Positions 10,684 to 21,666 of a DNA stretch of 64,000 nucleotides are shown in pieces. Position 1 is the first letter of the stretch, and the number at the start of each line of letters is the position of its first letter. The notes beneath the pieces are model-generated. The model saw only the letters and a program-made list of their open reading frames with translations, was not told the origin of the DNA and did no database searches. The stretch lies in NCBI RefSeq assembly GCF_958979055.1, contig NC_084887.1:24673044-24737043 (forward strand), read 5' to 3'. A program made the translations under genes and the position numbers. Source of the DNA: Alnus glutinosa. Taxonomy: Eukaryota > Streptophyta > Magnoliopsida > Fagales > Betulaceae.

Positions 10684-11298
10684 CTAGATTTTGAGTTTGT
10701 TGATGAGAGCCAAAGCATTACTAGTCAGCCTGGCAACTATCAATACACTATTTCTGATCTTATTCTTCACTGCCGCGCTTATCTTCTGGCCTCCGTCAAG
10801 CTCATCCATGCACGTATTGTCATCCGTCAACGCGGCACTAACCCATGTTTTTATGTTGCTCATCTGGAATTCCTTGTCCGAACCGCTTAAAAGGGGCATA
10901 GCTTTCAGAGACTGCTTGAGCTCATCGATAGAGTCTTTGATGTTCACGACGCAGTCCTTAATAACTGAAGCTTCATAACGCGTTAATGTCTTCTGTTTCT
11001 GCACGTTTGACACCGTGGAGGATGCATTTCTTGCTGCTTGTAGGGCTATGGAGAGGGCGGTTTTGCAAAGTCTTTGGGGATTTCCTTTGATTTTGGAGGC
11101 ATATGGGGAGAGGGACTTGTAGCATAACTGTGGATACAGGGTTGAATTGCAAGCTGTTTTGATATATTGTGTGTAGGTTATTTGGCTAGAAGAAGTCGCC
11201 GCTAAGGCTGTGGGCGGCGTTGAGATGGGTAGAAGAGTGAGAAGAATCACGAGAACCTGGTATGCAAGTGGATTTCTAAGAGTACTCTTGCCTTCCAT
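10684..11298 (-). CDS. PMEI-domain protein (pectin methylesterase inhibitor / 21-kDa-protein-like), copy A
   Basis: Intronless, 204 residues. PMEI proteins are small helical-bundle proteins of the apoplast that inhibit pectin methylesterases or invertases; which target is used cannot be told from sequence. Residues 1-34 form a signal peptide with the hydrophobic core VLVILLTLLPI, ending near ALAA. The mature part shows the PMEI pattern: C50 and C59 in TACNSTLYPQLC, C116 in IKDCV, C163 in DDNTCMD, and NIKTWVSAALTDDNTC near the C-terminus. An extra cysteine at 78 (RLCKTAL) is shared with copies B and C but not D. The ATG at 11298 was chosen because the signal peptide follows at once; an upstream in-frame extension is possible but lacks a targeting role. 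Tandem paralogue of the gene at 27683-28279. Confidence 0.9.
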   Translation of the reverse strand: MEGKSTLRNPLAYQVLVILLTLLPISTPPTALAATSSSQITYTQYIKTACNSTLYPQLCYKSLSPYASKIKGNPQRLCKTALSIALQAARNASSTVSNVQKQKTLTRYEASVIKDCVVNIKDSIDELKQSLKAMPLLSGSDKEFQMSNIKTWVSAALTDDNTCMDELDGGQKISAAVKNKIRNSVLIVARLTSNALALINKLKI

Positions 11299-11353
11299 CT
11301 CTCTTTCTCTCTTTCTCTCTTTTTCTTGCACTGTTGGGTGCGGGGAGAAAGAT

Positions 11354-11367
11354 CCCAATATACATAG
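11354..11367 (-). promoter_or_regulatory. TATA-like element of PMEI copy A
   Basis: On the minus strand the sequence CTATGTATATTGGGATC lies about 60 bp upstream of the ATG. The same box, with a longer TA core, is found upstream of copies B and C, which supports a shared core promoter. The match to TATA consensus is weaker here than in the paralogues. Confidence 0.4.
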
Positions 11368-11768
11368 TGGAGCTTGTGGAGTGGGTACGTACAGCGATGA
11401 AACACCCAAAAAAGTGGGGATACTGTATAAAGATAATAGTTAAATAGAAATAATCTGTATATAATTTTATTTTTTTTAATATGAGGATGACGTGTTGTAA
11501 ATAACAAGTGAATAGAACATTTTAGAAAGAGAGGATAGAATAATAGCGAACTTGGGACTGTTACATGCATGGAAATATGGCACATGATGATATACACTAA
11601 TAAATTAAGTAATTAATACACCTGTATATATACATTTTGGGTCGGCACATAATGATGTTTAATTATGAAATTAATACAATATTCGCAACGTGCTCCAGCA
11701 CAATATTAGAATAATATTGAATTATAATGTATAAGCTTGCAAAACAGAACAAAATGTTTTATAAAGTA

Positions 11769-12162
11769 GGGTTAAATACATATTTGCCCCCTGTACTTTA
11801 CGACCTTTATTTTTTGTCCCCTTAGTTTTACTTTTTATCAAATTTAGTACCTGTGGTATATGAAAAGACGGAAATGGTACCTCCGTCTGATTTTCGGTCC
11901 AAAACTAACGTCCACCCACGTCATTGAGTACCTAAAAATTTGAAGCCTAGAACCCAATTCTTTATACATCGTTTCCAACAACATCCAGACAACAACATGA
12001 CAGAAAATGCCGTGAGTGGACGTTAGTTTTGGACGGGAAATCAGACGGAGGTACCATTTCCATCTTTTCTTATACCACAGGTACCAAATTTGATAAAAAG
12101 TGAAACTGAGGGGACAAAAAATAAAGGTCGTAAAGTACAGGGGGCAAATATGTATTTAACAC
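11769..12162. mobile_element. 394-bp Mutator-type MITE, with 9-bp TSD and paralogous empty site
   Basis: Long inverted arms of about 170 bp begin GGGTTAAATACATATTTGCC and end GCAAATATGTATTTAACAC. The flanks are TATAAAGTA (11760-11768) and TATAAAATA (12163-12171), a 9-bp duplication with one mismatch. Related sequence near 12488 (GTTTTATTAAGTACCACTT) and in unit B near 28770 lacks the element, giving an empty site. Same terminal motif as the larger elements at 1494 and 52908. Confidence 0.85.
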
Positions 12163-12351
12163 TATAAAATATCACTTATTTTTTTGACGAGCGCGCATTA
12201 CTAGGCGCTTTTGTAGTCACTTATTTATTTATTTATTGCTTTTTATAATTATGCAAAAATGACATCTGTTGATTTCGCTTAGTACTCAAACCTAATTGTA
12301 CGATTTGTTTTAGCCAATCATAAAAAGTCAATGAAAACTTATTATAGCGTT

Positions 12352-12467
12352 TGTGGAAAATAATTCCATTCAGACCGGCTCATCTAAAGAATTATGGGCT
12401 TTCGGGTCATTACCGACCCAAGGAGAATAGGCGGACATAAAATCGAGACAGCAGGACTCCCGAATAG
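12352..12467 (+). mobile_element. 5' LTR fragment of an LTR retrotransposon
   Basis: Starts TGTGGAAAATAATTCCATTC and matches the first 116 bp or so of the LTR at 19143 (TGTTGGGAATAATTCCATTC...). It stops in CCCGAATAG, where the 19143 copy continues with CCTATCTTGGG. It lies directly after GCGTT, the point where unit A and unit B part, so it marks the left edge of an insertion whose right edge is at 19885. Confidence 0.75.
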
Positions 12468-12585
12468 CACAAACAATAGAACAAAATGTTTTATTAAGTA
12501 CCACTTATTGTTTTAACGAGCGCGCATTACTAGGCGCTTTTGTAGTCACTTATTTATTTATTTATTGCTTTTATAATTATGCTAA
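12468..12585 (+). repeat. Second copy of unit-A flank inside the retrotransposon block
   Basis: ACAATAGAACAAAATGTTTT through CGAGCGCGCATTACTAGGCG and CTTTTGTAGTCACTTATTT repeats host sequence seen at 11745-11768 plus 12163-12255, but without the MITE at 11769. It is thus a copy of the flank from before (or without) that insertion, placed just after the broken LTR. It diverges after TTTATAATTATGC at about 12585. Confidence 0.75.
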
Positions 12586-14578
12586 TAGCATTTTAGGTAT
12601 GGGTGGTAGCCAACTCGACTGCATGGATTTTAAATTTATATGAGTTTACCATTCGCAATAGTACGAATTGAACCAATTGTACTATAGTAACGGTTATCGA
12701 ACCACAAGGATTATGGGGTTGATTTGAGTAATGAGATATTCAAAGGAACATATTTAACTTAACTTAACAATAAAAATAAAAGTAACGTTGTAGAATTGAA
12801 GCTACAACGAATCAAGTGATGAAAACAAAGAAAATGGAAACTAACTTAAAAGGAACTTAGGATAATGATCGCATCAAATCCTAAACCAATGAAATACTTA
12901 AATTCTATACGGATCTTCCTAATATGAATGATATGAGCGCGTAATGGGCGTCAACCATTACGACGACTTCGACATGAAAACACTTTCGTTAAGACGTAAT
13001 AATAAAGCACATAGTTTCACATTAAACAACCCCACATAAAGATTAATCTATAATTGAAAAACGTTTACACTACAAAAGGTGTGGGGTGATTAATGCTCCC
13101 TAACTTACTACTCTATAAAACATCCTAATAAGCATACACAATACATGAAAACCTTAATTAGGCTACAATGATAAGGTATCTAGTTTTACACTGATCACAT
13201 CATGTAAAAGTTACACTATAATTGAAAAACGTTTTAAACTACCAAATGTGTGAAATGACCGGTGTTCCCTAGCATACCATATAAGGTAACTTTAATGAGT
13301 GAACATGCATTATGTCAAATAGAACCATTGCACAAGGCATCATTTTCTTTCAAGAATGTTGGTTTTATTCAATAAATCAAGAAAACTCATAGACAAGCGA
13401 ATTCCTTTTTCATGAATAATTAGATTGAAATATTGATAACACGACCTTTTAGCATGAGTTTTGATATCCTCTAGTCTTAAACGATCATCAAACATATTAA
13501 GAAAATCTCAAGAACATCAAGAACACTTCATGGCTTTTGAAAAAGATTTGATCAAAACCCTAGGGAAAGGCTTTAGCCAGACATGAAATAAACTAATCTA
13601 AGCATCAAATGTAATTAAAACAGTAAAGAATCAACAAGAAAATGAAGAACAACAACTATATTAAACTAAGAAAATTCGGATTACAAAAGGAATTGAAAAA
13701 CTAAACTAGAACTTGAAGAACAAAGAAGAAAAAGCAAACGAAACAAGCTCTCTGGATTTCGGTCCAGAGAGTGGCATCTAATGAATGGAAAAACACAACG
13801 AAATTAAATGATACACCTGAGAAAATCCGAAAACCCCAAAATATGCATAAACTAAACCTAAATCTTAATTCTATATATATAGGAATTTGGATTTACAAAA
13901 GAAACTATCAAGAATCAATTTAGGCTACACAAACAGAGCTGGTCGGCGTCCATTTCTGTCCATAGAACTCAACTTCTGATTTGGATTACATAAAGATTTG
14001 AAAATATCTGGACCTTTTGGAAGATGTGAAGTCGATCGATCGAATATAATGTCGATCGATCGAACTTCGATCGATCGCATCTCGATTGATTGAAGTTGGG
14101 TCGACTGAAAGTCAATCAATCGAATTATTGACTGTACAAATAATCGATCGATCGAAATGCCTTAGACAATTTTCATCTTTTCAGGATCAACCTTGAACTC
14201 TGGAAATGACCAAATTGCCCTTGATGCATTTTCAGGTCTAATTCAAGTATTTTGAACTAGATTTTAACTAAGACCTGAAAATAAGATATAGCACAAAACT
14301 ATAACAAAACGTTATATATACAACACAAACTAGGTATAACAAACGTAAATTAAGGGGTCTTGAATCGAATAATTCAAGACTTAAGGCATTATTTTATGTC
14401 TTCGAATTTGGGGTGCTACATATAACAATTTATACGATACTAAATCGTAGAAGTTAGGTGATGTACTGATATAGTGATGGCAGCGTGACGTAATGTATCT
14501 TCATTATATAATCTAAATTATGTAATAATCACATGATTCATATCATGATATCAATAACACTTATTTTGTATGACTATT
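12586..14578. other. Non-coding repeat, LTR-like, no gene
   Basis: About 2 kb without a supportable coding region. It holds the phrase GAACCACAAGGATTATGGGG (12699 on) and ends near 14419 with ATTTGGGGTGCTACA, resembling the LTR ends seen at 9475 and 26239. A partner start with a matching 5-bp duplication was not found, so it is called LTR-like only. It includes the GATCGATCGA cluster listed separately. Confidence 0.4.
14030..14160. repeat. Cluster of CGATCGATCG palindromic words
   Basis: At least four TCGATCGATCGA-type palindromes and several degenerate TCGATTGATTGA/TCAATCAATCG forms occur within 130 bp, spaced roughly 20-30 bp. It may be a short decayed minisatellite whose unit is a self-complementary word. 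A looser set of GATCGATC words also occurs at 52310-52700 inside the CACTA element. Confidence 0.6.
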
Positions 14579-15784
14579 TGCTGTGCAAATTTTATTAACT
14601 CGCAAGCACATGAATCGTTTGCAATATAGTGTGTGTGTACAAGTGCGAGGTCGAATCCACAGGAAATTGCGTTGCGAAAATTAATCTCTATTTAAACTAA
14701 TCATAATTTAACCTAGTTCCAAATTTAGGGCTTTTTAACAAAAGAAAACATAAATTAAATAAATCAAAAGATAGGGTTCTAAGGTTCAAGAATCCACACC
14801 CACCAAATCATAGCAACATGTTCTTATGTTCATCAACACACATTTAAAGTTCTCACCATACAAATCTTATGTTTGTTCTACTTTGCTTCAAAAATTGTTT
14901 AAATCATTCAATGAATCCGTTCTTTACACAAATCATAAAAGATACCCGATTTTTCATCAAATTATCAAATGTACCCGTTGAACGAAACACAATGAATACC
15001 CAACGTTTTGATAAATAAAAACCAACCAAACAATTAAATGAGGCAATCTCAAATCATCACATATATTCGAAAATCACAATAGATACCTAAGAATCATCTA
15101 AAAAATAATGGAATGGAAGTAGAACAATTAGAAATCAAAAGCCCATAAAATCAAATAGCATAAATTAGCATGAAAACATTGTTGCTCTTCAATGGTGAGG
15201 CTTCATCCTCAACTTTAGTTGAGATTTTAGCCTGCCATGGCAAAAGAAAGCATAAAGAAACTACAAAAATGCATTAAAATCAAAGAAACTTACAAAAGAC
15301 TAGAGTTCTAGGTCTAAATCAACCCAAAAACCCTAAAATGCAGTGAGAACGGCGCCTAGGGCGCTCTCCTAGCGTCTTCTCCCGAAAATAAGAAAAAAGA
15401 ATGGTATTTATAGACAAAAATTAGGGTTTCTGCATGCAGGTGACACATGTGTGCTTGAGCCCACTCGGCTTGAATGCCTGCTCTGCGGCGCATCCTGGTG
15501 GGCAGATGGCTGCTGTGTTCGATGCACGCGAGCTCAACAAGGCTGAGCTCGAGCCCATTTGCTTGATAGGCTCCCGAGGGCTGTTGTGGGCACGTGCACT
15601 TGAGCCCATTTTCATAAAATCGGAATTTTCAACCTTTTTGCCTCAAAACCTCAATTTTTCACTTAATGACCTGCAAAATGTTAAAATACCAAAACTAACA
15701 AAATACATCAGAAAATAACAAAGCTAAAGGCCTAACAAGAGTGTAAATTAAGGAGTCCAAATATACAATATTTGACACTCATCA
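14579..15784 (-). mobile_element. 1.2-kb solo LTR with 5-bp TSD
   Basis: TGCTGTGCAAATT at the left and GACACTCATCA at the right give TG...CA ends, flanked by CTATT at 14574-14578 and CTATT at 15785-15789. It carries GGTCGAATCCACAGG near 14651, a phrase common in plant LTRs. On the minus strand it starts TGATGAGTGTCAAATATTG, a more usual LTR start, so the minus orientation is preferred. Frames at 15421-15718 are not supported as genes. Confidence 0.65.
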
Positions 15785-17845
15785 CTATTGACCAAGTATG
15801 ATCTAATCATGTAAATTATATAATATGATTTAACAATTCATATGGATATGACTTAACAATTCATATGTGATATGATTAAGTATAAAACAATTCATATATA
15901 TATATATAAGCTTATAAGACTATAACTATAAATTATAGTCAAATAATTCATAAATCACAACCCATAACTATACACTAGTTAATAACAATTCATAGTAATA
16001 TAAAGTATAAATATTAGGTCATAAGTTAATTCATAGTTCATACTCACAAGCACATAATTTTGATTAATATTTATAGCTTAATTTGTAATTTATAGCTTTA
16101 TTGTTATTATTATTATTATAGTTTAAATATAATTTATAATCAAATTCATATTTTATAGGCTATGAGCCTATGATTAAGTATAATATTATTAATTATCTAA
16201 TTATATAAACAAATTATTAAATTATATATGATGCAATGTCAAATTGAGTACCTATCCTCCGCAAGAGGAGAAATTGACACATAAAAGTAAAAACATGTAC
16301 TTATTACACATATGTACGTGAGGTGAAAGTTTGAGAGCATCCTAAGATTGATTAAAATTGTTGAGATATATTAAGAAAGCTTCAAAATTCTAGGTTAACT
16401 ATCCTCTTTAATTAAGAGATATTCATAACTTTTATAACTAAATAAATAAAGTTAGAATGATAGACGAAACCTATAAGTAACATTATTGTAACAGTAACTC
16501 AAAAGTAGTAATAGGTTAGTTTTACTTTTAAATAGCTTGTACTGAGTTGTGCATTTCTTTAGAGCTCGTTTGTGTGTTCGATTTTTTTGTATTATATTCT
16601 ACTATATTCTACTACGTGAATACCGAGAAAAAACTAATTTGTAAAAATATGTTTGAATGATTTAGATCTTTTTAAATTATATTTGAAATATATGTTTGGG
16701 AGTGTATTTAGAATTATGAAATCATGTTTGGGTGATAGTTGTATGAAAGTGTTTTTTCATGGAAAACCATGGCAGAAATGATTGGAGTTATGAAAATTAG
16801 TGTGGGCCAATGATTAGAGTTATGAAAATTCAATTGTTTGTTTGTTTTATTTTATTTTATTTTTAAAGAAAATTGTTTTTATAATTTTCAGCTATTTTAT
16901 CCAACGTTTTCTTGTTTAAAAAAAAAAAATTAGTTCTTTTTTGCTTTTTTAATTTCCGTTTTTAATTTTTTTTTTTTTAGTTTTTTCTTTATTTCTTCTT
17001 TAAATTTTCGTTTTTTAATTTTTTAATTTTAATTTTTTTAGTTTTTGATTTTTAATCTTTTAGTTTTAGTTTTAGTTTGGTTTTTTCCACTCACACATGG
17101 CAGAAAAGTGCAATTACCTCTTTGACGCATCGGGTGAAGGCAGATTAAAACTGGGCGTGAATCGAGGATCTCACGCGACTGGAAATGCAAAGAAAAAAAT
17201 ATGGTGCAGGCATGCTTTGATCGGTCAATGGTATTAATTTTTCCCATAAGTCTCTGATCCAATGGTTGCCTTTTGCCACTCTCACCTTAACATTTTGTAA
17301 GCACAACACACACAAGCTAAGGCTCCCCTAGGAAAACGAGAAAGACACTGCCTATCCCGTGTGTGCGTGTGGAAAAGTGTTGGGTGTGGGAAACTTGTAT
17401 CTGTACACTTTGATTTAACAGTCCAATGGGAAAATGACGCATCAATCGGTTCTTAGTACCAAAAAAAAAAAAATCCTGAAAACGCTCAGAAATTTGCAAT
17501 TCATGCATTGGAATTCGTATACAATCTGAATTCAATGGTTTCTCGAGCCTTCCACCAACACCCCATCATTTCTCATTTTCTCTAACTTCTAAAATTTTCC
17601 ATTAATTTAGTTTTTTATTTTCTCTCATCTTCTTCCTTTCAAGATTTTTATTTTCTTTCATTGTCTTCTTTAGTCTTTTATTTTCTTTCATCTTCTTCCT
17701 TTCAATTTTTTATTTTATTTTATTTCATCTTCTGCCTTTCAAGTTTTTTTTATTTTTTATTTTCTTTCATCTTTTTCCTTTCAAGTTTCAACGTCTCTTC
17801 TTCCTCTTTTCTATTTTCTCTCAACTTCTTCCTTTCAAGTTTCAA

Positions 17846-17884
<39 letters not shown>

Positions 17885-18080
17885 TACTCTTGGAAGAAGG
17901 TCAGATTCAACGAACGGAAGGGCATACGGAGGAGGTCATCGTGTACTTGGTGTTGTGCAGTGGAGTGGTGGTTTTGTTGTCGGGTGGCCGTTTATGATAA
18001 TCATTTGACATTATCTCTTCTTATACATTCTGAAACTCTACTACAAACACTATACGTGCATGTGTTGGCTTAGCACTGAA
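15785..18080. other. Gene-free AT-rich stretch with MITE-like and CT microsatellite sequence
   Basis: 15790-16560 is very AT-rich with repeated ATTCATA words and no gene. 16560-16900 carries ATGTTTGGGTGAT-type words like those at 590-760, suggesting a diverged MITE. 17580-17850 is CT-rich, leading into a (CT)n run at about 17848-17882. Frames over this region are low-complexity translations. The block lies inside the transposon insertion in unit A. Confidence 0.4.
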
Positions 18081-18260
18081 ATTTTCACGAGCCAAGTGCC
18101 TTATCGGGCACTTAGCTCGTCAAAAAACCGAGCTCGAGACTAGACATGAATTTACTCTAGGCGAGCCGAGCCGAGCTCAATATTCAATATTCGTCACGAG
18201 CTCGAGCTCATGAACATTCTAATTGAGTCGAGCTTGGGAAGCCACTACTCGCCTGAACTC
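18081..18260. repeat. GAGCTCG-rich repeat with a hairpin
   Basis: ACGAGCCAAGTGCC and GGCACTTAGCTCGT form a hairpin at about 18088-18121, followed by several GAGCTCGAGCTC and CGAGCCGAGCCGAG words to about 18270. Such AGCTCGAGCTCG tracts are a recurrent plant dispersed repeat. No coding sequence. Confidence 0.45.
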
Positions 18261-19142
18261 GGCTCGTATACATGCCTAGATGAGAGGGATCGAAAGGATG
18301 ATCCCCAGGAGAATATAGAAAGAAGAGATGACCAAAGAACCGGGAGTCCACGACATTGAGAGTTAAGGGAACAGGAGATTATGGCCGAGATCAGGTAGTG
18401 AGGACTGTTGGGGTCCCGGGCAAGACTCTTATTTTTCGCATTTATGCTTGCAAAGAACTAGGTTATTATTTTTTTTGACTTAGATTAATTATAATAAAGA
18501 CAGAAGATTCCCCAGATTTTGGGAGTATGTATGTTCTGAATAAAATAATATAGCTAACTTAAGCATCGGAACGTTCTCGGTCTAGAGACAAGGAACCCGT
18601 TGATGTCATTTCTTTTACAGGAAGGAGTCAGGGAGAAAACCCTATAAAAAAACAAGGAAACCAGAGTCTGGCCCAGAGGATGGGAGAAAACCCTAAGGTA
18701 AATCCAGGGAGACAACCCTGCATAGAAAACAAGGAAGAGAAACGACCCTCAGTTTTCAGGTAACCCTCGTTTCTCAGGTCTTGATTTTGTAGATTTATAG
18801 GCACAAGGAAGCTACCCCGAAGCCAAGGAGACTACCCTGCAGAGAAAACAAGGAAGTGAAAAAAACCCTAAGGAAAAACAAGAAGGGATGGGGGATCGAA
18901 TTTAACCTTCGGTTTTGCAGGTTACCAGGTTTTCAAAAGGTAGGAGTCATCCCTAAAGGTAGGGAGAAAACCTTAAGGAAGAACAAGAACGTTTGGGGGT
19001 CGGATTTAATCCTCGGGTTTGCAGCTTTTAGGTTTCAGGTTTTCAGACAGGGCATCATACAAAGGAGCCAAGGCTCGGGTTTTTCGAGACATAAAATTTC
19101 CATTATTCGAGCATGCTTTTGATAAGGGAATTGGGGGGTAAC
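18261..19142 (+). mobile_element. Interior remnant of LTR retrotransposon with polypurine tract
   Basis: Non-coding sequence with repeated GGGAGAAAACCCTA and AGAAAACAAGGAAG words, typical of the long untranslated tail upstream of 3' LTRs in some gypsy elements. It ends in AAGGGAATTGGGGGGTAAC, a polypurine tract directly before the LTR start at 19143. No gag or pol domain is recognisable, so the element is internally deleted or replaced. Confidence 0.55.
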
Positions 19143-19885
19143 TGTTGGGAATAATTCCATTCAGACCAGCTCATCTAAAAAATCATGGGCCTTCGAGTTA
19201 GTACCAGCTCAAGGAGAATAGACGGACGTAAAATCTAGACAGCAGGACTCCCGGGTAGTCCTATCTTGGGAGATAGACACCAATAAGCTATTCCTGAGAA
19301 TACGCGACAGAAGGTACATCCGGATTAAGTCTCGGGAATGTAGACATCCCGGGACTGAGAGTCAACTCAGCCAGCCAAGGCCCAGGAACTTAAGTATCAG
19401 CCGCACCCCAGGAAATCCGGATTAGAAGTTACAATCCGTGTCCAATCAGGACTCCCCGAAGAATCCGGTCAACAGTCCTACTCCAAGTTGAATTGGAATA
19501 GGACTCTCGGTCCAACTCTAATTCCTAAGAATCCGAGATTAGAGTCATACTACAAAACGAATTAGGAAAGATTCACACTCCAGGTTTGGTAAGGAATTCG
19601 AGTCCAAATCAGACTCTGATAAGCACTCAATATCAAGTAGGAGCAGGAATCCTAATTCAGGTTGAACTCCACCTCTTTGCTTATAGATAGGCTCATATCC
19701 TAGGTATAAACAGGAGACTGATTATTTTATGCATTGCGTATACTTTTATCTCAGAAGCTAATTTAGGTATCAGAGCGAGACACCCGGAATGATCTCTTAA
19801 TTTTAGTTGTTTTGCAGTATTCTTGGGGAGCGTGAAGAACATCGAAGAACGTGCAGTTCACACCGTACCGAAAACTGTCCCAACA
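19143..19885 (+). mobile_element. 3' LTR (743 bp) of the element inserted in unit A
   Basis: Begins TGTTGGGAATAATTCC and ends ACTGTCCCAACA, with short inverted termini TGTTGGGA/TCCCAACA. A polypurine tract precedes it. Unit A host sequence resumes directly after (TCATTCATCGTATTA), matching unit B at 28990 (GCGTTCATCGTATTA). The 5-bp flanks GCGTT (12347-12351) and TCATT (19886-19890) differ at two bases, consistent with an old insertion. A GGTATCAGAGC word inside at 19765 is not placed as a working PBS. Confidence 0.7.
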
Positions 19886-20313
19886 TCATTCATCGTATTA
19901 GAGATATAGGATAGGAGGTATGCTTCATGCAAAAAACTGAAAATTTAAGTTTGTAAACGTTTCTTTTGATATTATGTTACATGTTAGGATAAGGGTTAAT
20001 TAACTTCTTTTCTGGTTTCACACCCTCTTGTGTTAATAGATGTTTGGTTCACTTTCGATGTTTTTCTATGGTGCTCTTGTGGGTTGATCTATGGAGTTGC
20101 CCTTTATTGTTTGTTTTTGTTTTTCATTGTTCATTTTGTCTTGTGGCTAGCTGCTCCTACAGGTGTTCTTAGCGGGAGCAGCTTGTTCTTAGCAAAACAA
20201 CCATTGAACAAAAAGAAGACAAAACGCTTGCATAATACAAAATGAGTGCAATACAAAATAACGCGATTACTTCACTTAAATGCATAAATAGGCAAATACC
20301 AACGACTATTTAC
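19886..20313. other. Continuation of duplication unit A; no gene
   Basis: ATATTATGTTACATGTTAGG and CTTCTTTTCTGGTTTCACACC match 29580-29640 in unit B, and GAGTTGCCCTTTATTGTTTG recurs at 29792. The small frame at 20030-20245 is not conserved between units and is not called. The stretch ends at the hAT-like element at 20314. Confidence 0.6.
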
Positions 20314-21310
20314 TAGGGGTGGGCACAGGGTGGGGTAGTTTTTTGCCATTTTTTCCCCTGCCCCGCAACCCTGCGGGTTGTGTTTTTTCAACCCGTGAAC
20401 CGCATAGTTAAGGGTGAAACCGTATAGTGTGGGTATGCGCGGGGCGGCAGGTGCAGGTTTGGTGAGGCAGGGCGGGGCATGAAGAGAAGAGTCTAGTAAT
20501 GAAGCAAGAGTCCTCTTTCTCTCTATTTGGTATGTGAGAATTGAAAGGAAATGGAGAGAAACGAAAGACAATTCACTCACTCAATTAAGCTTAAACCTTC
20601 CATCAAGCTTTTCATTTATCCAAACCAAAACAACATAAATCATAAGACTCAAAACTGAGTGCTTCTCTGTCTTAATTATTTTCACTTTCCTCCATTTTCC
20701 CGGCAACCAAACAGAGAATTGAACCAAGAAAATCAAACTGAACACTCAAAGCAAGAGACCAACCAAGTCATTCGCACTACTAGTGGAAACCATCTTCAAG
20801 GACTCGTCCTCTGAGATCACTTCTTTCCTTCTCTTCCCATCACCGCCACTCTACTCCATCACCGTTGATTCCTCGGCCGACCCATCATAATTCACGGAGC
20901 TCTCGTTGAACCCGCCCAGATTGAAGAAGATGAAGAATGGCGCAAGGGGAGGCTGAAGTGAAGTTTGTGAAGAGAAGAGAAAAATGAAGATTGTTGAGAA
21001 GAGTCTAGAAGAAAAAATGAAGAGAAGAGAAAAGTGTACGGAGCTAGGTTAAAACGAAGACTCTAGAAAACATGAAGAAAAGAGAAAAGAGGGTTACAAC
21101 TTACTGGGTTTTCGGTTTTTATTTTATTTTTTTTTTTTCCTTCCTACGGGGTGGGTCCCCGGGGTTTTTAAAGACCCCAACCCACCTCGCCCCACCCGGG
21201 TATACCAATTTTGGATCTGTAACCGCAACAAAAAAAAAAAAAAAAAAAAAAAAAAATTCGGGGTTCTACGAGGCGGGGGCTGCTGGTCATGCGGGTTTTG
21301 CACACCCCTA
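20314..21310. mobile_element. hAT-like non-autonomous transposon (997 bp)
   Basis: Termini TAGGGGTGGGCA and TGCACACCCCTA are inverted with one mismatch and match the hAT-type TAGGGGTG ends. The flanks CTATTTAC (20306-20313) and CTGTTTAC (21311-21318) form an 8-bp duplication with one mismatch, the length expected for hAT. Subterminal blocks near both ends are GC-rich (CCCCTGCCCCGC, CCCACCTCGCCCCACCCGG). The middle has no recognisable transposase. It inserted at the tail of the pseudogene at 21311-22290. Confidence 0.8.
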
Positions 21311-21624
21311 CTGTTTACTTCTACGCTTCTCAATGATTTCCACTTGGAGAAATTGAATATATTCAAGTTGCACTTTAGACAAGTGGCTTGTATCCATCAT
21401 CATAATTTCCCTTGTTTTTTTTTCTTTTATTCCCTTGCTTCTTTTCTAAGTTCAACCTCAAGCTTTACTTTTTCAAATTCAACCTTAAGCTTTTGTTTCT
21501 CAATTCAAATGATTTCTTCTTTTGCCATATCTATCTCTTTCTTTCTCTCTTCATGCCATCTCTTCTTCACTTCTATCAATCTATTCAAAACTTTCATCAC
21601 GATCTCTTTCTCTCCACAATCTTT

Positions 21625-21666
<42 letters not shown>

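Larger units (their letters stand above)
10250..12351. repeat. Segmental duplication unit A (PMEI gene plus flanks)
   Basis: Sequence on both sides of the PMEI gene at 10684-11298 is repeated around the gene at 27683-28279: for example CCTGCAGACGAATTCCAAAG at 10487 and its match near 27500, the ACATGACATTACAAACACC stretch, and the 5' side through CTAGGCGCTTTTGTAGTC to ATGAAAACTTATTATAGCG. Unit A resumes at 19886 after a transposon block. The spacer 10300-10680 is the 3' flank of the gene and has no other gene. Confidence 0.8.

Noticed and set aside
10691-10978. Plus-strand frame over PMEI copy A (and similar ones at 27690-27980 and 31067-31480)
   Set aside because: Exact antisense shadows of the PMEI coding regions; they repeat only because the genes are paralogues. 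No signal peptide, domain or own promoter.
17661-18008. 115-codon plus-strand frame
   Set aside because: Phe/Ser-rich translation of T/CT-rich DNA ending in a (CT)n microsatellite.
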